DNA from: Bacteroidales bacterium | Lineage (GTDB): Bacteria; Bacteroidota; Bacteroidia; Bacteroidales; UBA932 | Direction: 5' to 3' | NCBI GenBank assembly: GCA_017452265.1 | Contig: JAFTMS010000022.1 | Coordinates: 1-64,000, forward strand | Length of the DNA stretch: 64,000 nucleotides | In this document: positions 16,518 to 25,213 of the stretch, in pieces | Numbering within the stretch: position 1 is the stretch's first letter | Layout of the letters: each line of letters starts with the position of its first letter | Notes under the pieces: model-generated | Database searches by the model: none | Seen by the model: only the letters and a program-made list of their open reading frames with translations | What the model was told of the DNA's origin: nothing | Made by a program: the position numbers and the translations under genes

Positions 16518-17195
16518 ATGGAAAACAAAAATACAGATACGTGCAAGTTGCTTTACAACACAGAGAGGGTTACCCTGCATGTCCCCGAGTACGGCCGCAA
16601 TGTGCAGAAGATGGTGGACTACCTCAAGACGATAGAGGATCGGGACAAGCGCAACGAGCAGGCAAGGGCAGTGGTGAAGGTGATGGAGATTCTGAATCCT
16701 GCCGTACATCTTCAGGAGGATTACGAGCATAAGCTTTGGGACCATCTGTACATAATCGCAGGCTTCGATCTGGACATCGATTCTCCGTATCCTGCGCCGG
16801 CTCCTGAAAGTCTCCATGAAAGGCCTCAGGTGGTTCCGATAAAGAACAAGCCTATCAAGGCAACGCACTACGGACGCAACATCGAGAGCATAATAGACCT
16901 GATAGCGGAAACGGAAGATGGGGAAGAGAAGACGGCGATGATACGTTCGCTTGCGGTCTACATGAGGCAGCAGTACCTCATCTGGAACAAGGACAGCGTG
17001 GCGGACGAGACGATTTTCCAGGACATCGAGAAACTGTCGGACTACAGGATAAAGGTGCCGGAAGGACTGCAGCTCAGCAGGATAGACATGTCGCAGAACT
17101 ATTCGCGCCCAGGCCTTAATCCGGTCAAGTCCGGCAAGGGACAGAACATGCGTCAGAAGAACAACATGAAACTGAGAAAACAGCATAATAAATAG
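16518..17195 (+). CDS. DUF4290 domain protein
   Basis: A 225-residue soluble protein of a family found in Bacteroidota and lacking a known biochemical role. It begins MENKNTDTCKLLYNTERVTLHVPEYGRNVQKMVDYL, the conserved start, and repeats a related element later (HYGRNIESIIDLIAE), so it may hold two similar helical halves. The C-terminus is basic. It lies between addA and ftsK, ends one base before the ftsK ATG, and is likely cotranscribed with it. The link to DNA translocation is positional only. Confidence 0.85.
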   Translation: MENKNTDTCKLLYNTERVTLHVPEYGRNVQKMVDYLKTIEDRDKRNEQARAVVKVMEILNPAVHLQEDYEHKLWDHLYIIAGFDLDIDSPYPAPAPESLHERPQVVPIKNKPIKATHYGRNIESIIDLIAETEDGEEKTAMIRSLAVYMRQQYLIWNKDSVADETIFQDIEKLSDYRIKVPEGLQLSRIDMSQNYSRPGLNPVKSGKGQNMRQKNNMKLRKQHNK

Positions 17196-17196
17196 G

Positions 17197-19740
17197 ATGG
17201 CTGCAAGGAAAAAGACTAAGGAAGAAGGAAGAAGTGAGAAGCGGAAGGGCTTCTCATTCTTTTCTGACATGGACCCTGAAAGAAAGTCCAATCTGTTGAG
17301 GTATACGGGTATAGCTGTGGCGGTATTCACGCTGTTTACATTGCTTTCGGTCGTGTCCTACCTCTTCACGTGGGAGGCTGACCAGAGTCTGCTCGCGGAT
17401 CCGGAGATGATGGACAAGGGGGTGGAAGTCGCCAACTGGGGCGGCAAGTTCGGATACAGGTGGAGCTATCTGCTGGTTGCCCGCTGCTTCGGTCTCGGCA
17501 GTTTCGCCCTCATCTTTCTGATGGGAGCGGTCGCTTGGAGGTTCTTTTTCTGGGACAGGAGCATGGGGCTTCTGCGTACGACATTCGTCACGGTCAGCGG
17601 AGCCTTCCTGTCTTCGCTCATCTTCTCCTTCTGCTCGCTTCAGTTCGGTAAGGACGTCGCTTTCGGTGGCGGACTAGGCGGAGATGCCGGTCATGCCGTG
17701 ATAGTATGGGCTGAAAATCTTGTGGGAAATATTGCCACAGCTCTGGTGCTGATTGCATTTGTGGTTGCGTGGCTTATTCTGGCAAGCGGACGTTTTGCAC
17801 ATTGGTTTGCGACGACAGGGGAGAATAGCGGCCGAAAGGATGATGTTGATGAGGCTGATGGAGAGACAGATGGAAGTGCGTCAGAAGAGACTGAGGGAAA
17901 TACAGGGGGAGGTTCGGCAGGGGAGATTTGCGGAAAGAAAGATGGCGACACGACAGGGGAGATTTGCGGAAAGAAAGAAGGCGACACGACAGGGGAGATT
18001 TGCGGAAAGAAAGAAGGCGGCGCGACAGGAAAGCCTGGTGGAGATGAATGTGGAGGCGATGCAGGCGATGCAGGCGAGGCAGGCGATGCCGGAGAAAAGG
18101 AAAAAGAAGATGTGAACGTGAATGATAAGATAGTGGTGGTAACCGGTAAGGACTTCGATGTCGATGTGAAGGAGGAACTACCGCGCATCGACAACCGTGA
18201 GGAACTGGAGCGCTTTGAATTCCCGCCTCTTGATCTGCTCAGGGACTATTCGGAAGGCCGCCATCAGGTGAGCCAGCAGGAGCTTGACATCAACAACAAC
18301 CGTATCCGCTCGACCCTTCAGAACTATAGGATCGAGGTGGACAGGGTGACTGCTGTGGTCGGCCCGACTGTGACGCTGTACAAGGTTGTGCCTGCTCCCG
18401 GAGTGAAGGTCTCTGCTATAGAAAATCTTCATAGGGAGATAGCCATGGCTTTGGGTGCAAGCGGAGTACGTGTCGTGACGCTTCGTGACAGCGTGGGAAT
18501 CGAGGTGCCGAACAATACTCCTACTATAGTGCCTCTTAAGGCTATGCTCAATTCCGAGGCCTTCCGCAACAGCAAGGCCGAACTGCCTATAGCCATAGGA
18601 TTTACAATCACTCAGGAGGTCAAGACCTTCGACCTTACGGATGCCCCTCACCTTCTGATTGCCGGTGCGACGAAGCAGGGCAAGTCGGTAGGCTTGAACG
18701 TGATAATATCGTCGCTTCTGTATGCCAAGCATCCTTCGGAGCTCAAGTTCGTCTTCATAGACCCGAAGATGGTGGAGTTTACGGCATACAACTCTCTGCT
18801 CAAGCATTATCTTGCCGTCCTTCCGATGGCTGCAAGCGAGGAGGACGAGCGCGAAAGGGCCATCATCAAGCAGCCTAAGGATGCCGAGCAGGTGCTCAAT
18901 TCGCTCTGCATCGAGATGGACGAACGTTATAAGCTGCTTGCCGCCGCAGGAGTGAATGACATAAAGCTGTATAACGAGAAATACAAGGACCGTCATCTTC
19001 TGCCGACGGAAGGCCACAAATATCTTCCTTATCTCGTGGTGGTCATAGACGAGTATGCGGACCTTACGATGACGGGAGGTACAAATCCGGAGGCGAGGAA
19101 GTCTGCGAAGAACATCAGCGATTCGATCGTGCGTCTTGCCCAGAAGGGCAGGGCTGCCGGCCTGCATGTCATCATTGCGACGCAGCGTCCGTCCGTGAAC
19201 GTCATCACTGGACTCATCAAGACGAACTTCCCGACAAGAATCGCTTTCCGAGTGGTGTCAGGAGTGGATTCCAGGACTATCCTTGATTCGCAGGGAGCGG
19301 AGAACCTCATCGGAAAGGGAGACATGCTCTACTATGCCGGTGTGTCCATGGAACGTGTGCAGTGTGCCCTCGTAAGCATGGAGGAAATCAATAAGGTGAC
19401 AAAGTTTATCGGCTCCCAGACCGGCTGGAAGCAGTGTTACAATACGCCGTATTATCTGCCTGTGCCTGAGTCGCAGGACGGCGAGACGAGCGGTGGCTCG
19501 ATCGACATGCAGAATCTTGATCCTCTCTTTGAGGATGCCGCAAGGATGGTCGTGACCTCGCAGAGAGGTTCGACATCAGACCTCCAGCGAAAGATGGGCA
19601 TGGGTTATGCAAGGGCAGGACGTGTGATGGATCAGCTCGAAGGAGCGGGAATCGTCGGCCCTCAAGAAGGCTCGAAGCCTCGTCAGGTGCTTGTGACGAC
19701 ATTCGAGGAACTCGACGAGATTCTGTCACATTTTGTATAA
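17197..19740 (+). CDS. ftsK: FtsK/SpoIIIE DNA translocase
   Basis: Division-septum motor that pumps chromosome ends apart and activates XerCD recombination at dif. Of 847 residues, about 30-200 hold four membrane spans. A linker of about 210-310 has three 12-residue repeats of the type GEICGKKEGDTT, then GDAGDAGEAG. The alpha/beta motor follows, with Walker A GATKQGKSVGLN (about 489-500) and Walker B VVVIDEYADL, the segment PSVNVITGLIKTNFPTRIAFRV, and at the C-terminus a winged-helix gamma domain (DLQRKMGMGYARAGRVMDQL) that reads KOPS-like sequences. The usual GATGxGKS reads GATKQGKS here. The Cys-containing linker repeat is unusual. Confidence 0.95.
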   Translation: MAARKKTKEEGRSEKRKGFSFFSDMDPERKSNLLRYTGIAVAVFTLFTLLSVVSYLFTWEADQSLLADPEMMDKGVEVANWGGKFGYRWSYLLVARCFGLGSFALIFLMGAVAWRFFFWDRSMGLLRTTFVTVSGAFLSSLIFSFCSLQFGKDVAFGGGLGGDAGHAVIVWAENLVGNIATALVLIAFVVAWLILASGRFAHWFATTGENSGRKDDVDEADGETDGSASEETEGNTGGGSAGEICGKKDGDTTGEICGKKEGDTTGEICGKKEGGATGKPGGDECGGDAGDAGEAGDAGEKEKEDVNVNDKIVVVTGKDFDVDVKEELPRIDNREELERFEFPPLDLLRDYSEGRHQVSQQELDINNNRIRSTLQNYRIEVDRVTAVVGPTVTLYKVVPAPGVKVSAIENLHREIAMALGASGVRVVTLRDSVGIEVPNNTPTIVPLKAMLNSEAFRNSKAELPIAIGFTITQEVKTFDLTDAPHLLIAGATKQGKSVGLNVIISSLLYAKHPSELKFVFIDPKMVEFTAYNSLLKHYLAVLPMAASEEDERERAIIKQPKDAEQVLNSLCIEMDERYKLLAAAGVNDIKLYNEKYKDRHLLPTEGHKYLPYLVVVIDEYADLTMTGGTNPEARKSAKNISDSIVRLAQKGRAAGLHVIIATQRPSVNVITGLIKTNFPTRIAFRVVSGVDSRTILDSQGAENLIGKGDMLYYAGVSMERVQCALVSMEEINKVTKFIGSQTGWKQCYNTPYYLPVPESQDGETSGGSIDMQNLDPLFEDAARMVVTSQRGSTSDLQRKMGMGYARAGRVMDQLEGAGIVGPQEGSKPRQVLVTTFEELDEILSHFV
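17920..18033 (+). repeat. 36-bp tandem repeats in the ftsK linker
   Basis: Units start with GGGGAGATTTGCGG at 17920, 17956 and 17992, a 36-bp period that codes 12 residues, and are nearly identical. They are followed by 9-bp GGCGATGCA-type repeats at about 18055-18090. A slippage-prone in-frame array. Confidence 0.85.
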
Positions 19741-19751
19741 CCTGTCTGAAG

Positions 19752-20369
19752 ATGAAGAGATTTGTGACTGTTATCGCGGCATTAGTCGCCATGGTTTCGG
19801 CGTATTCGCAGAATACTGACCTTCTGGAACGTATGTATGAGGATGTGTCGGACTCCTGTGTCGAAATGACCTATACGTATTCGACGAGGATGTACGGGAC
19901 GAAGACGGTCGGAAGCGGGAACCTTGTCGCCCAGGGGAATCTTTGGCATATGGACGGAAACGGCCTGCAGATGTGGTGCGATTCGGAAGATGTCTGGGTG
20001 GTGGATTCAAAGTCGAAGGAGGTGGTGATCGAGCCGGCGGCTGGCGGAGGTTCCGGTTATACGTCAAATCCGGCCCTGCTCTTCATTAATCTTCAGAATG
20101 CCTTCAAGGTGAGCACGGCAAGGGATACGGATGACGGCGGTGCTATGCTGTATGTCCTTGTGCCTCAGGTGGAATGCCCTTTCGAATATGCCAATGTGGT
20201 GATACGCAAGTCCGACGCCTCCATTACGTCCGGCTCCTTCATACTGAAAGACGGCAATGTGCTCGACATCACCGTCTCATCAATGAAATGCCTGCCGAAG
20301 AAGCCGGAATCGGAATTCCGTCCGAAAACCTCTTTCGGTCAGGACTGGATCGTGACTGATTTAAGGTAA
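19752..20369 (+). CDS. LolA-like outer-membrane lipoprotein carrier
   Basis: A 205-residue exported protein with a signal peptide (MKRFVTVIAALVAMVSAYSQ). The rest has the LolA-type beta sequence pattern: TYSTRMYGTKTVGSGNLVAQGNLWHMDGNGLQMWCDSEDVWVVDSKSKEVVIEP, then a C-terminal strand pair. LolA ferries lipoproteins across the periplasm from LolCDE to the outer membrane. It follows ftsK by 11 bases, a pairing common in this phylum. Divergent from proteobacterial LolA; a LolA-fold paralogue with another cargo remains possible. Confidence 0.75.
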   Translation: MKRFVTVIAALVAMVSAYSQNTDLLERMYEDVSDSCVEMTYTYSTRMYGTKTVGSGNLVAQGNLWHMDGNGLQMWCDSEDVWVVDSKSKEVVIEPAAGGGSGYTSNPALLFINLQNAFKVSTARDTDDGGAMLYVLVPQVECPFEYANVVIRKSDASITSGSFILKDGNVLDITVSSMKCLPKKPESEFRPKTSFGQDWIVTDLR

Positions 20370-21437
20370 TTCCTCAAGTGTGAATCCTGCGGAACACCAT
20401 GTTCTGAAAGTGCCGTTGTCGTCATATATCAGGCATCCTTCGAGGTCTTCGCGTCCCGAAAGGAATTTCTGCGACTCTTCAAGTCCGACGACCATGCAGT
20501 ATGTCGCATAGGCGTCCGCCGTCATTGCGTCCGAAGCTACGATTGTCGCGCTCAGCAGTGAATGCGTCACCGGTCTTCCTGTACGTGGATCTATGCTGTG
20601 GGCGTATTTCTTGCCGTCCTTCATGTAGAATTTGCGGTAATTGCCGGATGTGACGATGCCGTGCGGTCCCTCAGGAGCTCGGAAAATGCCATGTATGTCC
20701 GCCCCAAGCTCATTGTTTCCGTCCACGGGCCTGTCTATCCCCAGAGACCACGGCTGTCCCGAAGGATTTCTCCCGTCGCAGAATATCTCCCCGATATCCA
20801 CCATCATGTCCTTGACGCCGATTGAATAGAGGTAGCGGGCCACGACATCGCAGCTGTATCCTTGTGCGATTGCATTGTAGTTTAGCTTGGGCAGCTCTCC
20901 CGGCGAGACGAGCATCGCTTCTCCCGAAACCGTTCCTTTCTCCGCCAGCACTGTGTCCATGTCCTTGCGAAGCCTCTTCATTCCCGATGCCTCCATGACC
21001 TGTGCGACCTTTTCGTCATTCGGGAATTCACCGCTTGAGAATCCGAATCCCCACAGGTCGAAAAGTGGGGCAGAGGCGACGTCCACTATTCCGCCGGTTT
21101 TCTCGTAAATGTCATGCCCGTGCCTGTAGATGTCGAGAAAGAGGCTGTCCGGCGCGATGCTTTCCCCTGCATTGAAGCGGCTCAGAAGCGAATTCCTGTT
21201 GTATCCCGAAAGCGAATTGTCTATGTCTGCGAGAATGGCGTCAATCGAATCGCGCACCTCTTCAGGTCGGATTCCTAGCATGCCGTCGCGTCCGTTGAGA
21301 TTCAGTTTTACGCTGTAGATGCCTCCCTGAGCATATCCTGTTATGGTTATGTATCTGTCGCGTGGACCGCAGGAAGACGCGGAGGCGAGCAGTGACGCTG
21401 CAGCAAGTGCAGTGAAAATGGTTCTGATGTTTCGCAT
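20361..21437 (-). CDS. apbE: ApbE-like FAD:protein FMN transferase, lipoprotein
   Basis: Periplasmic Mg-dependent enzyme that attaches FMN covalently to Thr of target flavoproteins such as NqrB/C and RnfG/D. The start is placed at the ATG of MRNIRT because a -7 box (21456-21463) overlaps any upstream start. The lipobox is SASSC. Family motifs are visible: KLNYNAIAQGYSCDVVARYL, MMVDIGEIFCDG and the Mg/FAD region HSIDPRTGRPVTHSLLSATIVASDAMTADAYAT. 358 residues. Its 3' end overlaps the LolA-like gene by nine bases in convergent orientation. No Nqr or Rnf genes lie in the window. Confidence 0.92.
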   Translation of the reverse strand: MRNIRTIFTALAAASLLASASSCGPRDRYITITGYAQGGIYSVKLNLNGRDGMLGIRPEEVRDSIDAILADIDNSLSGYNRNSLLSRFNAGESIAPDSLFLDIYRHGHDIYEKTGGIVDVASAPLFDLWGFGFSSGEFPNDEKVAQVMEASGMKRLRKDMDTVLAEKGTVSGEAMLVSPGELPKLNYNAIAQGYSCDVVARYLYSIGVKDMMVDIGEIFCDGRNPSGQPWSLGIDRPVDGNNELGADIHGIFRAPEGPHGIVTSGNYRKFYMKDGKKYAHSIDPRTGRPVTHSLLSATIVASDAMTADAYATYCMVVGLEESQKFLSGREDLEGCLIYDDNGTFRTWCSAGFTLEELP

Positions 21438-21455
21438 AATGGCAAAGTATTTGCA

Positions 21456-21463
21456 CAAAGGTA
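21456..21463 (-). promoter_or_regulatory. -7 box for apbE
   Basis: TACCTTTG on the minus strand, a consensus match 19 bases before the chosen ATG, giving a very short leader. No clear -33 TTTG at the standard distance. Confidence 0.5.
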
Positions 21464-21525
21464 GCGGTTTTTCAAATTAAAATGCCCATATTTGCAGGAT
21501 TATAAAACTAATTGTAGTAAAGAAA

Positions 21526-22581
21526 ATGAGTCTTCGAAAACTGAACTCACTTATTTTGATGGCCGCACTTGTCTTTGCGGCAGTTTCATGCAAGGATGAT
21601 GAGGAGGACACGACGCTTCCGTCGCTGGACGGTCTGCTTCAGCTCAATGTTCCGGAGTTCGTGAATCCGGGACAGTCCGTCACCATGAAGCCGAGAGGGC
21701 TTGAGCATCCGGACGGCGAGAACATCGGATATTATTGGAAGGTGACTCCGACCATGACCTCATACGATACGACGAGGTACGAGAACGGTCTGAACTATTG
21801 GAATGAAGAGTCGGACGGTTCCTTCACATTCAAGTTTACGGATACGCTCCAGACATGCACCGTATATTGCTACGGCTTTGCCGAAGGATATTCAAACTCA
21901 TCTGCAAGCTACACGACGACAGTAGTGAAGAGCGGCCCGGACGGCTCTCTTCAGGGAATGGACATATTCGGTGACACTCCTTATGTGACCGTGGACGGTG
22001 TGAAGCATTATTACGTAAGGCACGGCAGTCTGGACTGGTTCCGTACTAATCTGGCACAGAAGGCCAGCGGCATCCCTTTCAGAAATTCCGCTGCGATGTC
22101 GGACATCTTCGGACGTTTCTATAATTATGAGGATGCGCTTACTGCATGTCCTGAAGGCTGGAGGCTTCCGACCGAGGCCGACTGGATTTCACTCGGAAAG
22201 GAGATTTCCGGTGCGGAAGACCTTGAAATGTATGCTCCGATTCCGGACGTTGCGGCAAAGATGATGGCAAACGCTACATTCAACGGAGACATCCTCTGGG
22301 AGTATTGGCCGGAGGTCGGTACTATCACTAACGATAGCTTCATGACGATGATTCCGGTGGGATTCGCGAATCTCGGCCAGGAGACGGACGGCGCTTATCC
22401 GGGTGCAATCTTCGACGGAGTATATGAATATGCCGCATTCTGGACGGCAGATGCTGTGGAGGATGAGCCCGGCATGGCATATTACAGGTATCTTACCTAC
22501 GACCAGCCTTTCATGGCGATAGGAAAGGGAGATGCGGATTCGTTCGGGGCATCGGTAAGATGCGTCCGCGATGTTGAATAA
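21526..22581 (+). CDS. FISUMP-domain surface lipoprotein
   Basis: A 351-residue lipoprotein (lipobox AAVSC). After an Ig-like N-terminal half (LLQLNVPEFVNPGQSVTMKP) comes the Fibrobacter succinogenes major paralogous domain: FYNYEDALTACPEGWRLPTEADWISLGKEI, then FWTADAV and the end FGASVRCVRDVE. These domains are found on outer-surface proteins of Bacteroidota and Fibrobacter. The fold resembles formylglycine-generating-enzyme/C-type lectin-like modules, and ligands are generally unknown. It stands between the divergent apbE gene and lemA. No enzymatic role is claimed. Confidence 0.8.
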   Translation: MSLRKLNSLILMAALVFAAVSCKDDEEDTTLPSLDGLLQLNVPEFVNPGQSVTMKPRGLEHPDGENIGYYWKVTPTMTSYDTTRYENGLNYWNEESDGSFTFKFTDTLQTCTVYCYGFAEGYSNSSASYTTTVVKSGPDGSLQGMDIFGDTPYVTVDGVKHYYVRHGSLDWFRTNLAQKASGIPFRNSAAMSDIFGRFYNYEDALTACPEGWRLPTEADWISLGKEISGAEDLEMYAPIPDVAAKMMANATFNGDILWEYWPEVGTITNDSFMTMIPVGFANLGQETDGAYPGAIFDGVYEYAAFWTADAVEDEPGMAYYRYLTYDQPFMAIGKGDADSFGASVRCVRDVE

Positions 22582-22599
22582 TCTGAAACGTAAATCATT

Positions 22600-23190
22600 A
22601 TGAAAAAAGGACTTATAGCTTTGATTGCAGTCGTTGTAGTTGTTCTCGGCTGCTTCATGTGGGGCAAGAATGTATACAACTCTCTTGTGACTGCGGACGA
22701 AGATGTCGGCGCGGCATGGGCTCAGGTCGAGAACGTGTATCAGCGCAGGGCGGATCTGATTCCGAACCTTGTCGCGACTGTGAAGGGATATGCCGAGCAC
22801 GAGTCTTCGACTCTCGAAAGCGTGATAGCTGCCCGTTCCAAGGCGACTCAGGTGACGGTGAATCCGGAGGACCTCTCGGAAGAGGCGATAGCGAAGTTCA
22901 ATGAGGCTCAGGGTGAGCTTTCATCTGCTTTGGGCAGGCTTCTCATGATTACGGAGAACTATCCGGATCTGAAGGCAAACCAGAATTTCAGCGACCTTCA
23001 GGCACAGCTTGAAGGAACTGAGAACAGAATCGCGACTGAAAGGATGAAGTTCAATGAAACTGCCAGAAGCTACAACACGATGGTAAGGAAGTTTCCGGAC
23101 AATATAATAGCTTCGATGTTCGGATTCGAAAAGAAGGGCTATTTCGAGGCGCAGGCTGGAGCAGAAACGGCGCCTAAGGTGGAATTCTAA
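22600..23190 (+). CDS. lemA: LemA family membrane protein
   Basis: A 196-residue protein with one N-terminal membrane span (LIALIAVVVVVLGCFMWGKNVYN) and a long helical periplasmic part with the family signature AWAQVENVYQRRADLIPNLV, then ENYPDLKANQNFSDLQAQLEGTENRI and ARSYNTMVRKFP. The molecular function of LemA is unsettled. It is followed one base later by a TPM-domain gene, a very common pairing. Confidence 0.95.
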   Translation: MKKGLIALIAVVVVVLGCFMWGKNVYNSLVTADEDVGAAWAQVENVYQRRADLIPNLVATVKGYAEHESSTLESVIAARSKATQVTVNPEDLSEEAIAKFNEAQGELSSALGRLLMITENYPDLKANQNFSDLQAQLEGTENRIATERMKFNETARSYNTMVRKFPDNIIASMFGFEKKGYFEAQAGAETAPKVEF

Positions 23191-23191
23191 G

Positions 23192-23986
23192 ATGGGAATC
23201 GGAAATACATATAGGAAAGCGGCCCTGATTGCAATCGGGGCTGTTTTTGCATTATGCCTCGGGGCAGTCCCGTCGCGCCCGGAGCCTCAGCGCCTTGTCA
23301 ATGACTTTGCGGGGCTTTTCACAGCTTCCCAGACTGAGAAACTGGAACATGCGCTGGTGGCTTTTGACGATTCTACATCGAACCAGATAACCGTCGTGAC
23401 GGTGACGGATCTGGAGGGCTATGACGCATCCGAATATGCCACGCGGATAGGTCTGGACTGGGGAGTCGGCTCGGATAAGTTTGACAACGGCATCGTGTTT
23501 CTCGTGAAGCCGAGGACGGCGGATTCGTATGGCGAGATCTTCATTGCAGTGGGCTACGGCCTTGAAGGTGCGATTCCTGATGCATATGTGAAGAGGATAA
23601 TAAACGGAGAGATCATTCCGTATTTCCAGAACGGGGACTATTACGGAGGCGTCGCCGCCGGATGCGATACGCTGATGAAGCTGGCGAGCGGCGAAATATC
23701 AGAGCCTCGTGCAGATGACGAAATGGATTCGGGAGTCATCGCCGCTTTGATATTCCTCGGATTCATACTTCTTTTTGTGGGAATTGTGCTGGCATCCAAA
23801 AACGGCAAAGGCGGCGGAGGAAACGGTGGAAGCGGTGGCAGACGTGTGATATATACAGGACCTGTCATCCGTGGAGGCGGCTTCCCGACCGGCGGTTTCG
23901 GAGGCGGCAGTTTCGGCGGAGGCGGCGGCTTCGGTGGCTTTGGCGGAGGAAGCTTCGGCGGTGGCGGTGCAGGCGGACGCTTTTAG
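23192..23986 (+). CDS. TPM-domain (YgcG-like) protein with Gly-rich tail
   Basis: A signal peptide or membrane anchor is followed by a TPM domain (about 30-165; LVNDFAGLFTASQTEKLEHAL ... NQITVVTVTDLEGYDASEYATRIGLDWGVG ... NGIVFLVKP), a transmembrane helix (about 183-202, ALIFLGFILLFVGIVLAS) and a Gly/Phe-rich repetitive tail (GGGFGGFGGGSF). 264 residues. It is the expected partner of LemA; TPM domains have been linked to membrane protein quality control and photosystem repair in other organisms, not shown here. It ends overlapping the convergent ComEC-like gene. Confidence 0.9.
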   Translation: MGIGNTYRKAALIAIGAVFALCLGAVPSRPEPQRLVNDFAGLFTASQTEKLEHALVAFDDSTSNQITVVTVTDLEGYDASEYATRIGLDWGVGSDKFDNGIVFLVKPRTADSYGEIFIAVGYGLEGAIPDAYVKRIINGEIIPYFQNGDYYGGVAAGCDTLMKLASGEISEPRADDEMDSGVIAALIFLGFILLFVGIVLASKNGKGGGGNGGSGGRRVIYTGPVIRGGGFPTGGFGGGSFGGGGGFGGFGGGSFGGGGAGGRF

Positions 23987-25119
23987 CCTTGCATGACTGC
24001 GATTATGCCCAGCGATTCTGTCAGCAGTGTGGCCAGCCATTCGGTCGACTGGACAAGAAATGCCGGGCAGATTCCGCACACCGAGAGGACGAGGGTGAGC
24101 AGGGCGGCAGGAATGATAATCCCCGTCAGCGGAACGGCGATAAGGTTCGTCAGCAGGAAATACTGCGGGAAAGTGCCGAAATATGCATACGCAATCGGCC
24201 CTGTCGTGAGCTGGCAGGATATTGACATGGCTGCGGAATTCCAAACCCACCTCATTGCAGGGAATCTGTAGCTGCCGTCATCGCTTTCCGGCCAGAGTCC
24301 TTTAAGATACGGATATATGAATGCGATTCCTGCCATGGCTGCGTATGAAAGCTGGAAACCGACGGAAGATGCGGACAAAGGATTGGCCGTCAGCTGTATG
24401 AGCAGTGCGGCGAAAAGGATGCTTCCTGTGCTTCTGTATCTTCCTGCAAGTCTTGCGCATTCCCCGAGCAGGATGAAGATGAATGCCCGGACTATCGAAG
24501 GGCCGGCTCCGGTCGCAAGGGTGTAGAATCCGCAGAATGTGATTATGGCCACAGAACGTAGCCGTGTCGCTGCAGGACTGTTTCCGAATCCTCCGAGCAG
24601 CTTTGCCAGGATTCCATATATGATTCCCAGATGCATTCCGGAAAGCGACAGGATGTGGGAGGCGCCGCTGTCCCTGAACGCTTCCGTGACTTCCCGGGGG
24701 ATGTCCGCTCTTTCTCCCGTGATCAGCGCCTTTACAAGTCCTGCTGTCCCGGCATCTTTGAACGGTATGGCGTCGATGGCCGCCTGCATCCTTTCGCCGA
24801 ATCCGATGGCGAAGCCGGTGAGAAGCCCGTGGCCGCCGGTGGATGAAACCGCGCAAAGAGAGGCGGTGTGCGCGCAGAACAGCCCCGTGAATATGCCGAG
24901 CAGGGCGATGAGTATCCTTATGTGACTGTCGGACAGCGACATGTGCCGCGGATGCATCAAGGCGCAAAGAACCAGTATCGCCCCCATGGGAATGACGGCT
25001 GCAATTGCTGTATGGCTTGCCCCTGTTGAATTCCAGGCTGAACTCCCGATGCAGACTGCCGCTGTGACTGCTGCGGCAAACGGTAGCGCGAACCCTGCGA
25101 TGTCTCTCTCCGCTGTCAT
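23983..25119 (-). CDS. Short ComEC/Rec2-like membrane protein
   Basis: Polytopic protein with the Competence domain of the ComEC/Rec2 channel, which carries single-stranded DNA across the inner membrane. Visible are ALITGERADIPREVTEAFRDSGASHILSLSGMHLGIIYGIL, the hallmark SG-hh-L region, and further helices. The ATG at 25119 is chosen, since the upstream extension reads through a promoter region. At 378 residues it consists of membrane helices only; the C-terminal metallo-beta-lactamase-like domain of full ComEC (700 or more residues) is absent. Whether this short form still moves DNA is unknown. Confidence 0.8.
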   Translation of the reverse strand: MTAERDIAGFALPFAAAVTAAVCIGSSAWNSTGASHTAIAAVIPMGAILVLCALMHPRHMSLSDSHIRILIALLGIFTGLFCAHTASLCAVSSTGGHGLLTGFAIGFGERMQAAIDAIPFKDAGTAGLVKALITGERADIPREVTEAFRDSGASHILSLSGMHLGIIYGILAKLLGGFGNSPAATRLRSVAIITFCGFYTLATGAGPSIVRAFIFILLGECARLAGRYRSTGSILFAALLIQLTANPLSASSVGFQLSYAAMAGIAFIYPYLKGLWPESDDGSYRFPAMRWVWNSAAMSISCQLTTGPIAYAYFGTFPQYFLLTNLIAVPLTGIIIPAALLTLVLSVCGICPAFLVQSTEWLATLLTESLGIIAVMQG

Positions 25120-25131
25120 TTGTCGTTGTTT

Positions 25132-25164
25132 TTTGCGAAAGTAGCGATAATTTTTATAACTTTG
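25132..25164 (+). promoter_or_regulatory. Promoter of the ackA-ptb-buk operon
   Basis: TTTG (25132-25135), 21 bases, TAACTTTG (25157-25164). Matches the Bacteroidota consensus with slightly long spacing. Transcription would start about 40 bases before ackA. Confidence 0.65.
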
Positions 25165-25213
25165 CAAAGATTGCATGGTTAATTCTGAATAAATTTTAAC
25201 TAAATATAGAGAA

